The position numbers and the translations under genes were made by a program. From assembly GCA_032158125.1 (NCBI GenBank), contig JASKOT010000011.1, forward strand, positions 372,001-436,000: a stretch of 64,000 nucleotides of DNA, written 5' to 3'. The notes below the pieces were generated by a model. It was not told the DNA's origin. It saw nothing but the letters and a program-made list of their open reading frames with translations, and made no database searches. Below are positions 1-11,368 of this stretch, piece by piece. The DNA is from Papiliotrema nemorosa (taxonomy: Eukaryota > Basidiomycota > Tremellomycetes > Tremellales > Rhynchogastremaceae). Position 1 is the first letter of the stretch, and every line of letters begins with the position of its first letter.

Positions 1-1
1 G

Positions 2-1645
2 AAGAAGAGGAAGATCCAGATTGAACCTTGGGAGACGTTCAAAGCTAGTAATGTGCATCCGGGGAAGAATGGCCGTATCACAGTATGTCACACTCGAGAG
101 GTGAAGAGCTGATGTCAGTTGTCGCCTAGATACAGTACTCGTACCACAGGTGGGATTTTCGGGAGAGGGGTATCGAGCGGTACTATGAGGATCGGGCCTA
201 CACGTACGGCGCAAACTATGGACGAAGAGGATGACTGGAGACGCGCTTGGAGGAAGTCAGAGGGTCGCACACACGCACAGGAGAGGGGACGACCTATTCT
301 TCAGCCTTACAACCCAAACATCTCCCGCCCTCAACTTCAACCTTCCGACAACCTCGACACCGTCACCACAGAGACTAGGGACCGGCAACATCATACACAG
401 ATAATTACACACCAGCCAAGGTCGATGCTCCCACCTCCAATTGCACCACCTCGACCTCTAGCTCCACCATATTCTCCTTCCTGGCCGACTTGGGTCACCT
501 CGCCTTCTTCTCGATCCCGACCCTCGGATGTAGTCAGGTCGCTCCGGCAGCCTGATCAAGCAGATGTACATCCATACACTTCAGGGACGTTGAAAAGCTT
601 TCAACCGTCCTATGACTTCCACTCCTCAGTCCTTCAAAACCTACACGAGCAACCGGTACACGCGACGCCCCCGTCACAACAACCAGGCGCGGCAGATGTC
701 GAGGATGAGCAGCGATCGTGTAAGCCATATACCCGAGACCGGCTGCAGAGGATAGCCTTGCCTTCGGCTAGGAAATCATATTTTCCACACGGCTACACCC
801 CTCGTCCAGCCAATCGCGTCGCGCTTGACCCTAGCCCTCGCAGCCAGAGATCGGTGCTGGGACCTCGACACATTCCCAATCGTCCCCTGCTCGACTCACC
901 GGTTAACAATCGTCTATCTCTTCTAGCCTTGTCAACCAGCTCCCGAGATACAGGCTCACGGTTCGAGCTTGGATCCCAACGTGTGGGAGATCAAGTTCCG
1001 CCAGATCGATATACTCCCAGATCGCAAGAAATGACGCGAGCGGAGCTCGAGACAGCCATGGAGTTCTCTTTCGCTCGACCACCGCCACTTCACACTCCTC
1101 ACGCGGAGATTCTACCCTCTTTTAGTGTCTCTTGCAACGATGGGATGACCATGCAGAGGTCACCACCGCGTTCTTCGGTGGTCGTTCCGGAGACCCCGCA
1201 CCTGCCCATAGATGATCTTGATGACTTGATGCTTGAGGTGGACAGGTACATCAAGCCTTCGCCAGATCGACACCGACCGGTGCCTCGTCTCCCGGCACGG
1301 TCCTCTGCCGATGCTGCCGATCACACCCCTCGACACGTCGCGCGAGCTCAGGCGACAACACACGTGGGAATAAACGTCACTACTCCGGCAGCGTTTCGTG
1401 TTGCGCGACCGACGGACCCGACTGATCCGCAACTCACAACACCGTCGTACTCGCAAACTCTTCTTCCCTTGTTACCTACCGCTCCGCCCCTCTCTCAGCC
1501 CCGCTCGCTCCGGTCAATCCCGGCGTCACTACGATCGAGCAGCAATTCACCGCCGGAGGAGCTCCAAGTGAGGGAGATTGAAAAGTTCGGCACGACCAAA
1601 CAAGAATGGGGAAGAATGTGGAGAGAGGCGAGCAACGCCTTGTAA
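2..1645 (+). CDS. Hypothetical disordered protein, 5' end outside the window
   Basis: I do not recognise this gene. The upstream exon enters from the left edge and reads in frame from base 2 (KKRKIQIEPWETFKASN). It stops at a GTATGT donor at 83. A 36-nt intron (83-118, ending GTCAG) joins it in phase 0 to a 1,527-nt exon that begins LSPRYSTRT at 119 and stops at 1645. No ATG is visible, so the true start is to the left. The visible protein is Pro/Ser/Arg-rich and mostly disordered. Two short Trp-containing segments look ordered: EEDDWRRAWRKSEGR near the start of exon 2, and KQEWGRMWREASN at the extreme C-terminus. The KKRK run could be a nuclear localisation signal. Transcription converges on PEP7, with about 180 nt between the stops. 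No function is assigned. Confidence 0.7.
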
Positions 1646-1825
1646 TCGTTTCTTCGGTGAATTTTGATCCGACTTGAGTTCTCGGTTCTGGATCTGTAAG
1701 CTTGTTCATAGTCGTGTCAGCGGCAGGTCAGCTTGATACAGGTAAGATATGCATACAACCTTGTAATCCTTCTGAGCACGTCGCACCTCGTACAACATAT
1801 GCCTTTTGATACCCAACAATAGGAT

Positions 1826-4501
1826 TTACGATATCGCCGAAGCAGTAATCCTGCCGATTTCTTCTCTGATCTCTTCCAAAGCCACCGCGAGAGCTTTTCC
1901 ATCTTCGTACTTTCGCTGCGCATTTGCATCAGCCACCATAATCCTGGAAGTCAGCTGACACCAGAGATTTGACAGGTAGCTGACTCTAATTGGGCTTCTT
2001 GTTCCAACAATGGCTGAAGAGTCACCGCCACGTCGATAGCTTGTGATCCTTCTACTCCCTCCAGTTTGAGCTGATCCGCAAGTGTCGTCTCTATGACTGC
2101 AGTACTCAGGCCCTGTCGTTTCAGGTCCGCTATACGTTTCTGCAATTTTGGCAAAGCCTACTGTCAGCTCTTGTCAAAGGCCGGATAAGCTCACCTGAAC
2201 TTTCACCATCTCCTTTGCCAAAAATAGCGCAGCAGTCCTGGCCACGGCAGATTGAACGGTGGATTGCGAGGAACCTTCTTCGACGGGTAGACTGGAAATT
2301 CGTTTCGACAGATGCTCGTATTGTGCAAAGAGGGTAAGAAGTTGTTTGTGCAGCTCGAGGGTTTCCCTGGTCGGTTCTGAAGGTTCCTGCGACGAACTGC
2401 CATGTTAATTCATCTTTGCACCTCATGCGCAGCAGCTCACGTGAGAATGTCCATTTGCTCCTCAAAGTCCGGCATAATATCTTCGATTTCCGCTTGCAGG
2501 GTTCGAAGCGCTTGATACAGCCTGGCAAAGCCATTAACCCTTTGTCGATCCGCAATCTTCTGTTTCCGACTAGGAAATGAGCTTTTTCGAAAGATAAGCC
2601 ATCGGCAGCTCACGAGACGACAGCCCAGCATTCCCTACACGACCTGACCCCCTTGACCTGGACCTCTCTCGGCTGTTGAGGCAACATGGCTCCATCCGCC
2701 TTCTCCAACCCGTTCTCAGTAGTTATTGAACTATTCGTCGATGTTCTGCCTCTTCTCCTTTGCTTCCCGTTGCTAATGGCTGGACCATTGCCGTCTTCCA
2801 GCTTCATCCACCCTACAAATCCTTCGTCCACTTCTTCCCCTCTTCCAGTTTTCCAATCCGCCACGAGTAATAAAGAGCATTTCTCGCGTCTCGTTCCGGG
2901 GAAAAGGGGACCCTGCAAGGAGGAAGAAGCGTCTTTGGGGCTAGAGAGTTGTAGCTGCACAGCCAGTAGAGCCGTTGGAGTAGGTGGAAGAGAGCAGACG
3001 AGCCGCCCACATAAACGACAGTGGTGTTTCCTGTTTGACAATCCAAACGCCGCTCTGGTAATCAGTCACATCCGGGAGACGAGTGCGACACAACTGACAA
3101 GCATATCCGGCATTTTTTGGCTTCTCCATCGTCTTCCCACTTGACAATGGCTTGCTCTGCGGCTACAAATCAGCTTTCTACTCGCAGTCACACGGTAGCT
3201 CACCTCGTTTTCTGTTTTCCTCACCAGCCGGTCCACCTCTAGGGTCGAGATTTGTCTTGACACCCCGCCAGACATCTCTTGGACCTCTCAAAGCTTCCAT
3301 AGCGCCGTCGAGTGATAATAAGGACTTCCGCTTGTCGGCGGCTGCCGATAAGGAGAAAGAGGAAGAGGGCGAACGGGTAAGTGTAGGTATGGTCGCGCTG
3401 GAGCTTTGAGTCGGGTTGAAGTGTAGATCAACGAGCTGAGATTGAGCTTAGCAGACCAGAATGTCACATTGAACTCACTTTGGCCCATCTTCTCCCTAAT
3501 CTTCCCTCCTCCTTATCCCTCTCTTCCCCTGCGGCTCGTCTTGCATCCTGGAACTCTTCTGATCGATCACTTCTCACTCCAGCCGGCTGGAATCCGATCT
3601 TATAAGGCATTCCATGGCTCTTCCCTGTCAAGCTCCTTCCTCCTGTAGCTGTTGAACTCGAACGCGATAATGATTTTTGCATGGTCGCACCAAAACTCGG
3701 TGTTCGTACATGACTTGTTGACCCTGTCCTAACGTGATTTGGATTGAGTGTAGAGCCATGAGTCAAGGTGTGCGCAGTCGATGAAGTCCTTCTGTGCCCT
3801 ACGGGCGCAGCAGGCGAGGTGGATGGATGAGGTAATGGAGGTCTGAGCGATCCATCAGGCGGAGAAGGGGGTCCATTACCCAACCTTGAAAGATTTGCAG
3901 GCTGAGGAGGCTTCCTCGTGACTGGTATGGCAGACATGGATGCGGTGTGTGTGGGTTCCGGAGGTGATGTCGCCAAAGCACTCCCAGAGGGGTAAATGGG
4001 CTCATTCGCACCTGGAGCCGAGAAGCTTGCAGGTCGGTTCATCCCTTTCCTCTGTTCAGACAACTGAACGCCCTTATTTACCGCCCCATTTATACCGTGC
4101 GACACGGTTGTAGCTACCCCTGCTACACCATTCAGAGTGTTTGAGAGAAACTCTCGACCTCTTCCTTCGCCTTTGTAGGGCGACCAGGTGGATAACCATG
4201 CTTGGGCTTTTGTCGCTGCAGTCTCGAAAGCCTCTGTACTGGCCGAAGAGGATGATCGGGTCCGTTGAGGTTCCGGTGCATGGAGGTAAGGAGAATTACC
4301 ATTCTGCGGGACTGGCGTTGCGGTGCGGGAAGAGTTGGAGGAAGCGACAGAAGAAGGACGATGGATGAGGTTGGGGTTGGATTGGGAAGTTGGGAATGCC
4401 GGGCTTTGGGGTTTTGAGCCGAATGTTCGACGGGGCGAAGGGATATCGGAGTATGGGTATGAAGGGGAAGGAGAAGGAGCGTGAGTCGCTGGGGATATCA
4501 T
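1826..4501 (-). CDS. PEP7: FYVE zinc-finger Rab effector, Pep7/Vac1 (rabenosyn-like)
   Basis: Pep7/Vac1 proteins bind PtdIns3P on endosomes through a FYVE finger and couple Rab5-type GTPases to SNARE-dependent Golgi-to-endosome fusion. The predicted protein is about 795 aa. A Ser/Pro-rich N-terminus (about residues 1-320) is followed by VDLHFNPTQ, then a FYVE domain spread over two exons: KKCRICL, then NRKHHCRLCGRLVCS (the R-K-H-H-C-R ligand motif), with final zinc ligands in SCRECW. Helical C-terminal segments follow (RLYQALRTLQAEIEDI, LFAQYEHLSKRISSLP, YEDGKALAVALEEIREEIGR), as in Rab-binding regions of this family. Exons read: 4501-3479, 3435-3204, 3162-3099, 3054-2614, 2569-2441, 2396-2195, and 2157 to about 1960. 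The last junction (about 1945-1975) does not resolve cleanly; the final frame stops at 1828-1826. The ATG at 4501 is preferred over 4537. Long insertions in the finger are unusual. Confidence 0.85.
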
Positions 4502-5796
4502 TGAGGGTATAACATAGATGTTGATGAGTATAGACAAGAGGTGGTGAGGAGGGGATGTTATTGATGACGAGCAACCTCACCCCCGAGGTAGAGTAGGCGG
4601 TCATCGCCGAAGATGAGCCGGGCGGTTCAATATGCTGGCAGTCCAGCGAGACGATGCGCAAATCGTGCATTTAGACCGGTTTGGTTTGTGATGCATGGCC
4701 TATGGGGATAGAAGTTGATACTTTGGTTCCGATTTGGGAGGATGTCTGCAGGAGGGATAGAAAAAATGGTGCTCACAGAAGAAACAAGTCGTAGGGGATA
4801 GAGATCGATGCTGTGTTTGCCATCCTTCGATACCCATCGCCGTAGAATCGGACATGCTTTTTGAGCTAATGGGCCGTTGATCGTGCTGCTGGTTCGGTCC
4901 ACTCGCTTTTCAGCTTATCCGTTCCCGCTCAAAGCAAAGCAATACACGTGTCGACTACGCCGTATTGTACTAGGGAAAGACCAGGTCCTCACGCCATCGT
5001 CACGACCCTTGCCGAAGGCTTTGGTTGAAAGACTCTCAGATAGACTGATCACCACCAAATCTTATGATCGAGGGAAAGAGTGCGAGTTCCAAAATCTACT
5101 CCTTCCCATGCCCGCGTAAACACTCAAGTGCTGTTTTCCACCCCGGCCCCAGAGGAAGGTGAATCTGCTCCATCAGGACCCCGCGATCTATCGAAATTTG
5201 GACTTCTGGGTCCACTGCTTCTATTTTCAAGCCCAGTGAAAGGAAAGAGGATCAATGAGGGAAGTCCTTGGAGAGCCGATGCCTAATTGGTCTTCAGGAC
5301 TAGAGAGCAAACAGTCCAGATTTACAGATCATTGTGATAGCGTTTTCAAAAGGTCGGACATCTCTCTCACGGAGTGGAAAGCTCTGTGACAGATCACTCT
5401 GGTCCCCCTTAGCCGCGTCGAGCCTCGGAGAGATTGCCACCGTGAACCCGATTCCTCACTATCATGATCCAATGTACCTTGATCCCGGGTTGCTGTATCG
5501 CATGCAGTCTCTTCATCACACCAGGAATTCATACCAAATGAGCCTCCAGGCATGCATATGTGCGTGAGTGACGGGATGGGGGAGGGAAAAGGGGGGAGCG
5601 GTGAGAGATGGGTGCCACTGGCTGAGTCAACCTCGTTTCATGTTCGGGCGACTCTCCCCATCATCAACCTTCCTCGCCTCTTCCTCTTCTTCCTCTTCTC
5701 GATCACCCTTCTTCCTCCACTCTGCTCACACCTTACACTTTCTATTGGGGCATTTACCAAAGACAAAGCGCTTCACAAGCCTATTGAGACTCTGAC
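4502..5796. other. Divergent intergenic region between PEP7 and the first F-box-like gene
   Basis: About 1.3 kb that should hold both promoters and leaders. Several short open frames exist, but none has coding-like composition or homology I recognise. A G-rich stretch at 5571-5608 precedes a CT-rich tract (about 5655-5740) that lies 60-140 nt before the ATG at 5797, typical of fungal leaders. Confidence 0.5.
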
Positions 5797-7350
5797 ATGC
5801 CGGCCAAGGGACGAAAGAGGGCCAAAGGGAAGGCTAAAGCCAAGGTGGAGAATGATGGCTCGAATGTAGAAGTGACAGGAGAGGTCCCTCTCTCCAATGT
5901 CCAACCCGAGGTAGGGTCTTGACTTCTTGCTATCCTAAACGTGCCCGACTTTGTCTGGCAACAGCATGGGAAAAGGAAGAGGCTTATGTGACAGGTCCAG
6001 GCAGGTTCACTCGCTGTTTCCCTTCGATCTTCCTTTCCTCCTGTCGGTCCGTCGCTCCTGTCTTCCCCTTCTGTTCTCCGACAAATTCTTCGACATGCTT
6101 CCGATTCCACCCTCTTCCGTTGCATGCTGGTCAACAAAGCTTTCTACCAGGTCGCCGGCCCCTTGCTTTACCAAGAACTTCGTTTCCCCGAGACCCGACC
6201 CCAGCGAGTCCTTATGGGCATCGACGTTCTCGAGCGAGCCAGCCGTTCACGACCTCCGAAGACCAACCTAAAGAAGGATTTGCTCGCCCAGACTCGCGTT
6301 CTGCAGGTCAGCTGGCACGAGGGATCCTTGACCTGTGTGACTGTGTCACTACCTAAACTCAAGACGGTGCGCTTCCTCTTCGCAATGTGGTGCAATTGTG
6401 CGCATTCTATACACTGTGAAATTTGCTCAGGGGAATCCCTGGGTGGTTACCCCTGTGACCTTCTCTCCTCGATACGTGCGCAAAAGGTGGTGCTTACCTC
6501 GTTGCGGGCGTACAACTCGCATGCTGTATTCGGACGGCTTGACGAAATACTCTCGGAAGCAACTACCGTCACCATCATCCTATCACCCGACTCGCACTCT
6601 ATAGACAACAAAGCCGCCCAAAACATATGCACATTGATGAAAGATCTCGCCAGAACTAGATCCGAAATGCACCTTCGTCTGATCGTCGCCCCCTGGAGCC
6701 AGGCCATCAAGAGGGTTGCTGGCGACTCCGATAATGGCATATCGTTTCGTCTGACGTATCGTTCGGCCAGGTGTATTGAGACTAGCGATGCCGTGGATTT
6801 CATCAGTGAGACCATTTCCAAGCAATATCAAACTACAATCTACCTTATCCAGGCTGGTGGGCCAGCTTTCGACGACTACGGCCTGTGGGACGGGGTACTG
6901 TACGGCCTGGATCCTATCGCTGTCCAGGAGGGTATCGAAAGTCGATTGAAACAGGACGTGGCTGACTGGCCGAAATTCACAATCAAGACTCGAGCCGACT
7001 ATCTGGCGGAGGGTATTACGGACGAGATTGACGAGGAGGAGCTTGACCGATGGAGAGCCGCGGAGAAGAAGGAGAGAGAGGACAGAGCGTTGGCTTCATT
7101 CCGAGATAGCATACTCGAAGAATGCAGGACATGGAGGAAGTACGCGCACGAAGCATCGGAGGGGCTCGAATCAAGTATCGTGGTGTTAGAGTGGCTAGGG
7201 GAGTGGAGAACACGACAGGAGGAGCTGACCAAGCGAGAATCGTTCCTGCTACACAAGCTGTGCATGGAGTGGGAGTTGGAAGAAGAAGCATCGGTGGAGC
7301 ATGGAGTGGAGACGTGGGAAGAGAAGGATGATCAATCTCGTCGTGAGTGA
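5797..7350 (+). CDS. F-box-like protein A (first of three related genes)
   Basis: Probably a substrate-recognition subunit of an SCF ubiquitin ligase; this is inferred from an N-terminal F-box-like segment. Exon 1 (5797-5910, 38 codons) is very basic (KGRKRAKGKAKAKVE). An 84-nt intron (5911-5994) follows, and exon 2 (5995-7350) continues in phase 0, giving 489 aa. The F-box-like helices run from PSVLRQILRHASDSTLF through RCMLVNKAFYQVAGPLLYQE. The remainder shares blocks with gene B: AKKVVLTSL, TIILSPDS, LRL(I/L)(V/I)APW and KTRADYL-EG-TDEID-EEL-RW. The C-terminus is a charged helix. The next gene on the same strand starts about 1 kb away. A short extra 3' splice choice inside the intron is possible, but the reading frame fixes the one chosen. 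Confidence 0.7.
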
Positions 7351-8366
7351 CACATCCCCCAGATGAAGTAGAGACTGATGAGCCGTTCTTTTGGAGCTTC
7401 ACGCCAAGGCGGGTGAAGACATCTATGATCAGCTCTGGGTACAGTGGTCCCTGGGTCGACCCCTGGAGTAGTTCAGGGCAGTATGTATAACAGCTGTGAG
7501 AGATTCGCCGGCGTCTTTTGAAAAGTCTACACAATTAGAGAGAATGGAGAATGGACCATTTAACGCGCCACCAAAAGACAATGGCGGGCAGAGGGTACCG
7601 ACCTCCGTAACCCTCATCATGCACAAAGAAAAAACGGTGGAAAAGCACAGAGACCATGCATTCCATGTTGACGACAGTCGACGATACCGAAAGCAGCGAC
7701 TGGCCTCATATAGGCGCACAATAGACCCCACCCCTCGTGAGCTGACTGATCTGTCATGAAGCGACTTGTCACTCCCTGAGTTAAGATCATCTGAGAAAGG
7801 AAAGGTGAGAAAGAAGGAAGACAGTGTCTTGAGGGTGTATGGATTGGCAAACTGGTCATGCATATGGTACAGCTTCCATGCAAATCGGTATGGTCTGCTT
7901 GTCGCTGCCACCTCTGCCGCTGCTGCCAATCGCGTCAACCACCATCACCTTCGTCGATCCCATCGACCTTCTTTCCTCACTCCTCACTCTTCCTCTCTTC
8001 CTTCCTTCCGTCCTTCCTCCCTTCCGTCCGTCCTTTCTTCATCTTTCACCCAATCGTTCATCGTCCATATAGCAGCCGCAAGTCACCATGTGATACACAC
8101 ACCTGAAACTCGAGACTGACACATAGTCCCTTCCACTGTCTCGTCTGTAGCGGTTCGATTTTCCGCCTCATTTCCTCCTCTTTCCCTGGTTCCCCCCTCC
8201 CTCTTTGGCCATACCTTTCTCGGACATTGATTCTCTTCAAAGCGTTGCCCACATTTCTTCTAGGCTGGGAACGTCGTCAACCCCTTCCTTGGAAATATAA
8301 AGGTGGATCGGCTTGCCAAGGCTTTTGCCGTCACAAGGGAGGATTCAGTTGCAAGACTACTCCAAC
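7351..8366. other. Intergenic region with CT-rich promoter tract
   Basis: No gene is supported here. A pyrimidine tract rich in CTTCC/GTCC repeats spans about 7960-8060. A TATAAAGG element at 8296-8303 lies 71 nt before the ATG at 8367 and probably sets the start of transcription of F-box-like gene B. Confidence 0.5.
8296..8303 (+). promoter_or_regulatory. TATA-like element upstream of F-box-like gene B
   Basis: TATAAAGG sits 71 nt before the ATG at 8367. It argues against using the upstream in-frame ATG at 8313, which would leave almost no leader. Confidence 0.5.
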
Positions 8367-9674
8367 ATGCCTGTAAGCACTCAACCTCTCTGTTCTCACC
8401 TTCAAGCTACTGCCATCGAGCATTCATACGGCTTGACAAAGATTGATACACAGCCTCGACGACGATCACAGCCGGCGAAGATCCCCTCTCCCGCATCACG
8501 ATGTACCGCCCCTGATATCCTCACTCAGATATTGCGATATGCCGACGACCACACCCTCGCTCAGACTATGCGGGTCTCTCATAGGTTCTATGACATCGCG
8601 GGACCGATGTTGTATCGAGAAATCATCCTCCACGAGACGGACCTCGACAAGCTGGCTCGGGGAAGTGAAGTGGTGACTCGTGGATCGACCCGCTCTCGGA
8701 CCGCCGAAATCAACCTCAAGGCAGATCTGCTGAAACACGTGAAGGTCCTGGAGATTGCTTCGCACCCCTATGAATGCGCATCACATGGCGCCCGGCTCTT
8801 CTTACAACCAGTACAACAAGTCGAGACGTTACGATTCGTTGTCAAACCCATCTATGGCGTTTCGATGTGTCATTGTTGCGACAGCTTGACGCGATTTTGC
8901 GGTCTGGAGGCTGAGGATGAGGATTGCGAGGGACTAGACTACGAGGACCTTATGTACGGCATTTCCGATCTTGAGGATGAGCACGTAGTGCCTCTCTCCG
9001 ATTTCTATTTTTGCCCCTTCCTGTTCGGAGTGCAAGCGAAAAAGGTCGTCCTCACATCACTAGGCAATCCCGAGATCCTACAGCGGCTCCCGAACACTGC
9101 CGTTGCAGCGAGCATCTTTACTATCATTCTCTCGCCCGATAGCATGTCCATCGCGAAAAGCTGGGCAAAGACGATCAAGGCCTCCGTGAAAACGGCTGCG
9201 GAAAAAGCTTCGCCTGTTGAGCTCCGACTTCTAATCGCCCCTTGGGCCGAAAGAATTTGCAATTTCAGAGAGGAACTCGACACCTGGCCCTTATGGCATC
9301 ATAGGACCTCTGTGACTACCGAGAGCTTGGCAGAGTTTCTCGCCAAAGTTATCTCTAGCAGATATCGAACGACTGTATACTTCATTGAAGGACCGTACGA
9401 AGACGCTCGAGACAACTTCGTCTCAAAGCTCCCCGAAGGTCGACCTCTGCCACCCATCTCCGAAGTCAAAGAGGCTATCCTAAAATGTCCCACCTCGAGC
9501 TCGCGTCCAGCTCGCCTCATGTTCAAGACTCGAGCCGACTACCTTCGGGAGGGGGTGACCGACGAAATCGACCCCGAAGAGCTGGAGCGATGGAAGAAGC
9601 TGGAAGCGATAGATAGGCAGCTTCGGGACAACAGCCAGTCTGCAGGATCGACTCGCGGGGGAGGGAAGCTATAA
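8367..9674 (+). CDS. F-box-like protein B
   Basis: Paralogue of the gene at 5797, and like it a probable SCF-type adaptor by F-box similarity. The preferred model starts at ATG 8367 with two codons, then an in-frame 81-nt intron (8373-8453; GTAAGC donor, CACAG acceptor), giving 408 aa. Reading from the in-frame ATG at 8313 without splicing gives 453 aa. The F-box-like region is APDILTQILRYADDHTLAQ followed by MRVSHRFYDIAGPMLYRE. A Cys/acid insertion (MCHCCDSLTRFCG, then an Asp/Glu-rich run) is absent from gene A. Shared downstream blocks are AKKVVLTSL, FTIILSPDSMSI, LRLLIAPWAE and FKTRADYLREGVTDEIDPEE. The insert with several cysteines could be a metal or redox site, but that is speculation. 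Confidence 0.72.
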   Translation: MPVSTQPLCSHLQATAIEHSYGLTKIDTQPRRRSQPAKIPSPASRCTAPDILTQILRYADDHTLAQTMRVSHRFYDIAGPMLYREIILHETDLDKLARGSEVVTRGSTRSRTAEINLKADLLKHVKVLEIASHPYECASHGARLFLQPVQQVETLRFVVKPIYGVSMCHCCDSLTRFCGLEAEDEDCEGLDYEDLMYGISDLEDEHVVPLSDFYFCPFLFGVQAKKVVLTSLGNPEILQRLPNTAVAASIFTIILSPDSMSIAKSWAKTIKASVKTAAEKASPVELRLLIAPWAERICNFREELDTWPLWHHRTSVTTESLAEFLAKVISSRYRTTVYFIEGPYEDARDNFVSKLPEGRPLPPISEVKEAILKCPTSSSRPARLMFKTRADYLREGVTDEIDPEELERWKKLEAIDRQLRDNSQSAGSTRGGGKL

Positions 9675-10213
9675 AACAAGCTATGGAACAGGCAAGAGAA
9701 CGAGCGGTTTGCGAGATGGCATGGGTTGTTTCAGCTCGCCTGATGAGGTGAAGATTGGCACAATACGCCATGGGATGATTGGAAGGTTGAGGGATTTGCG
9801 ATTGTGAGAAATGCGCGCATGCGAGGATGTGGTGCAGCGGGCTCACATAATTGAGGAAAATACGGTAAAGACGGATAACGGCCCATGAACCCCCAGGACA
9901 CAAGATGTCCCCCATACTCGGCTCGATTGGCCGATCGATGTGATTGATCACAAGCTGAGACACCAATCCAAAACGGCAATGATCCATGCATTCTATGACC
10001 ATAGGTACTGTACACAGGCTGCACAGCTTGAACATGCGAGTGAATAGGTATAAGTAAGCTGCGCTCAAGATGACCATCGAAACCAGTCGTCATTTGCGAG
10101 ACTCTACGGTGATCAGCCCAAAGACTTGATTGTCGCTTTGTGGTTGCACACTCACACCCGAGCTTGCAGGGTCATGGTTTGGATCAGAGTAGACATTGTG
10201 CTCCGAACTGATC
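9675..10213. other. Convergent intergenic region
   Basis: Region between the stops of F-box-like genes B and C. No coding signal seen. It contains one TACTGTACA element (10006-10014), the same word that recurs near the small helical-protein genes. Confidence 0.5.
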
Positions 10214-11368
10214 TCATGAGCCACCTTTGCCAATAACAATCGCAGAGACTAACCGCATGATCGTCCAATCCCCAAAAAGACACACCTCATTCCCTCTCGG
10301 CACAATCCCACCTTTCTCCTCCAATTGAAGTGCCCTTAAGCGATCAATGGCCCTCGGTGAAAGATCGTCACGTTCCTCGGCGAGGTAATCAGTCCGAGAC
10401 CGAAGTCGCAACAACCTCCTTTCTCCCGGAGTATATCGCACATCCAAGTTGTACAGCAACATCTCCAGATCGTCGGCACTACACTCTGGTCGAGTCATCA
10501 AAGTGATGTCTTCCAAAAGGTAGATGGTCGCTTGTCGAATCGAGGCGTTCCATGGTGTTGCAGCCGTCAAGAATTCCACAAGGGCATTCATCTCATATTG
10601 CCCAGAAGATCCACGTGGCGTCTGAGCGGGTGCAGAGGTGTGTGTAGGGTCACGAATGAGAAAGGTCATGGGCGGTAAAGTGATGCCGGCGTTGTCTATA
10701 TCTGTGAGGATCTTCGCCCAGTTGTGCATGACTTCCAGATCACCCACCACGATCACCTCCTCCGCTCGTTCGAGTAAGGAGAAATCATTGTGATATTCCG
10801 GCACAGGTGGAGCGCCGTGGATGCGCAAAGTCCTCGGAGTGAGAGCCGAGTTGATAGTGGAAAGGTCTGATGTGGTCTCTGTATAATGAGGCGACGAGGG
10901 GGAAGAGGTGCACAAGGTGTCGAATCTGAGCTCGAGCGTTTCGATCCGATGTGGAAACGGCAGCAACGCTACCTCGGGCTTAGGATAGGTTGAAACACTA
11001 CTCATGTCGATGGTGAGGTGCTTCGTGTAGCTGGTGAACAAAGGTCGAAGGTTTCTGGATCCTACCGATCCCCAGATCCGCCTCGAAGCGATCAACCCTC
11101 TCATTATAGGCCCCTTGAATTCTTTGATCGTCACTTCCAGATCCTTGTACAGCAACTCTCCGGCAAATCCGTTCCACAGCTTGCAGACTTGTAAGCACCG
11201 ACCTAAGGCCTTCTTGTCAGATAGCCCGAGAATCAAAAGGAGGAGTTCGGGAATGAGAAATGGGCTTGGGGTTTGTGTGGCGGAAGGCGGAAGCTCGGTT
11301 CGTAGAGGCTGAGGATAAGCTTCACAAAAGACAGCAGACTCACTTGCATGTGTGAAGGTTGACTGCAT
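10214..11368 (-). CDS. F-box-like protein C (divergent paralogue)
   Basis: A 384-aa single-exon reading frame. It begins with a short variable region, then the F-box-like segment PFLIPELLLLILGLSDKKALG and RCLQVCKLWNGFAGELLYKD. The rest is a mixed alpha/beta region with strand-like blocks (HLTIDMS, IETLELRFD, AEEVIVVGDLEV). The C-terminus carries RSRTDYLAEERDDLSP, the counterpart of the K-TRADYL-EG-TDEID block of genes A and B. This ties the three genes together despite low overall similarity. A canonical GTGAGT lies 25 nt after the start codon, but splicing it to the nearest CAG (35 nt) breaks the frame, so the unspliced model is kept. A TATAAAG element at 11402-11396 lies only about 30 nt upstream of the ATG, so the leader would be very short. 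SCF adaptor function is inferred. Confidence 0.65.
   Translation of the reverse strand: MQSTFTHASESAVFCEAYPQPLRTELPPSATQTPSPFLIPELLLLILGLSDKKALGRCLQVCKLWNGFAGELLYKDLEVTIKEFKGPIMRGLIASRRIWGSVGSRNLRPLFTSYTKHLTIDMSSVSTYPKPEVALLPFPHRIETLELRFDTLCTSSPSSPHYTETTSDLSTINSALTPRTLRIHGAPPVPEYHNDFSLLERAEEVIVVGDLEVMHNWAKILTDIDNAGITLPPMTFLIRDPTHTSAPAQTPRGSSGQYEMNALVEFLTAATPWNASIRQATIYLLEDITLMTRPECSADDLEMLLYNLDVRYTPGERRLLRLRSRTDYLAEERDDLSPRAIDRLRALQLEEKGGIVPRGNEVCLFGDWTIMRLVSAIVIGKGGS

Noticed and set aside
1160..1456. Antisense frames inside the first gene and elsewhere
   Set aside because: They are shadows of the GC-rich coding strand with no start context or motifs.
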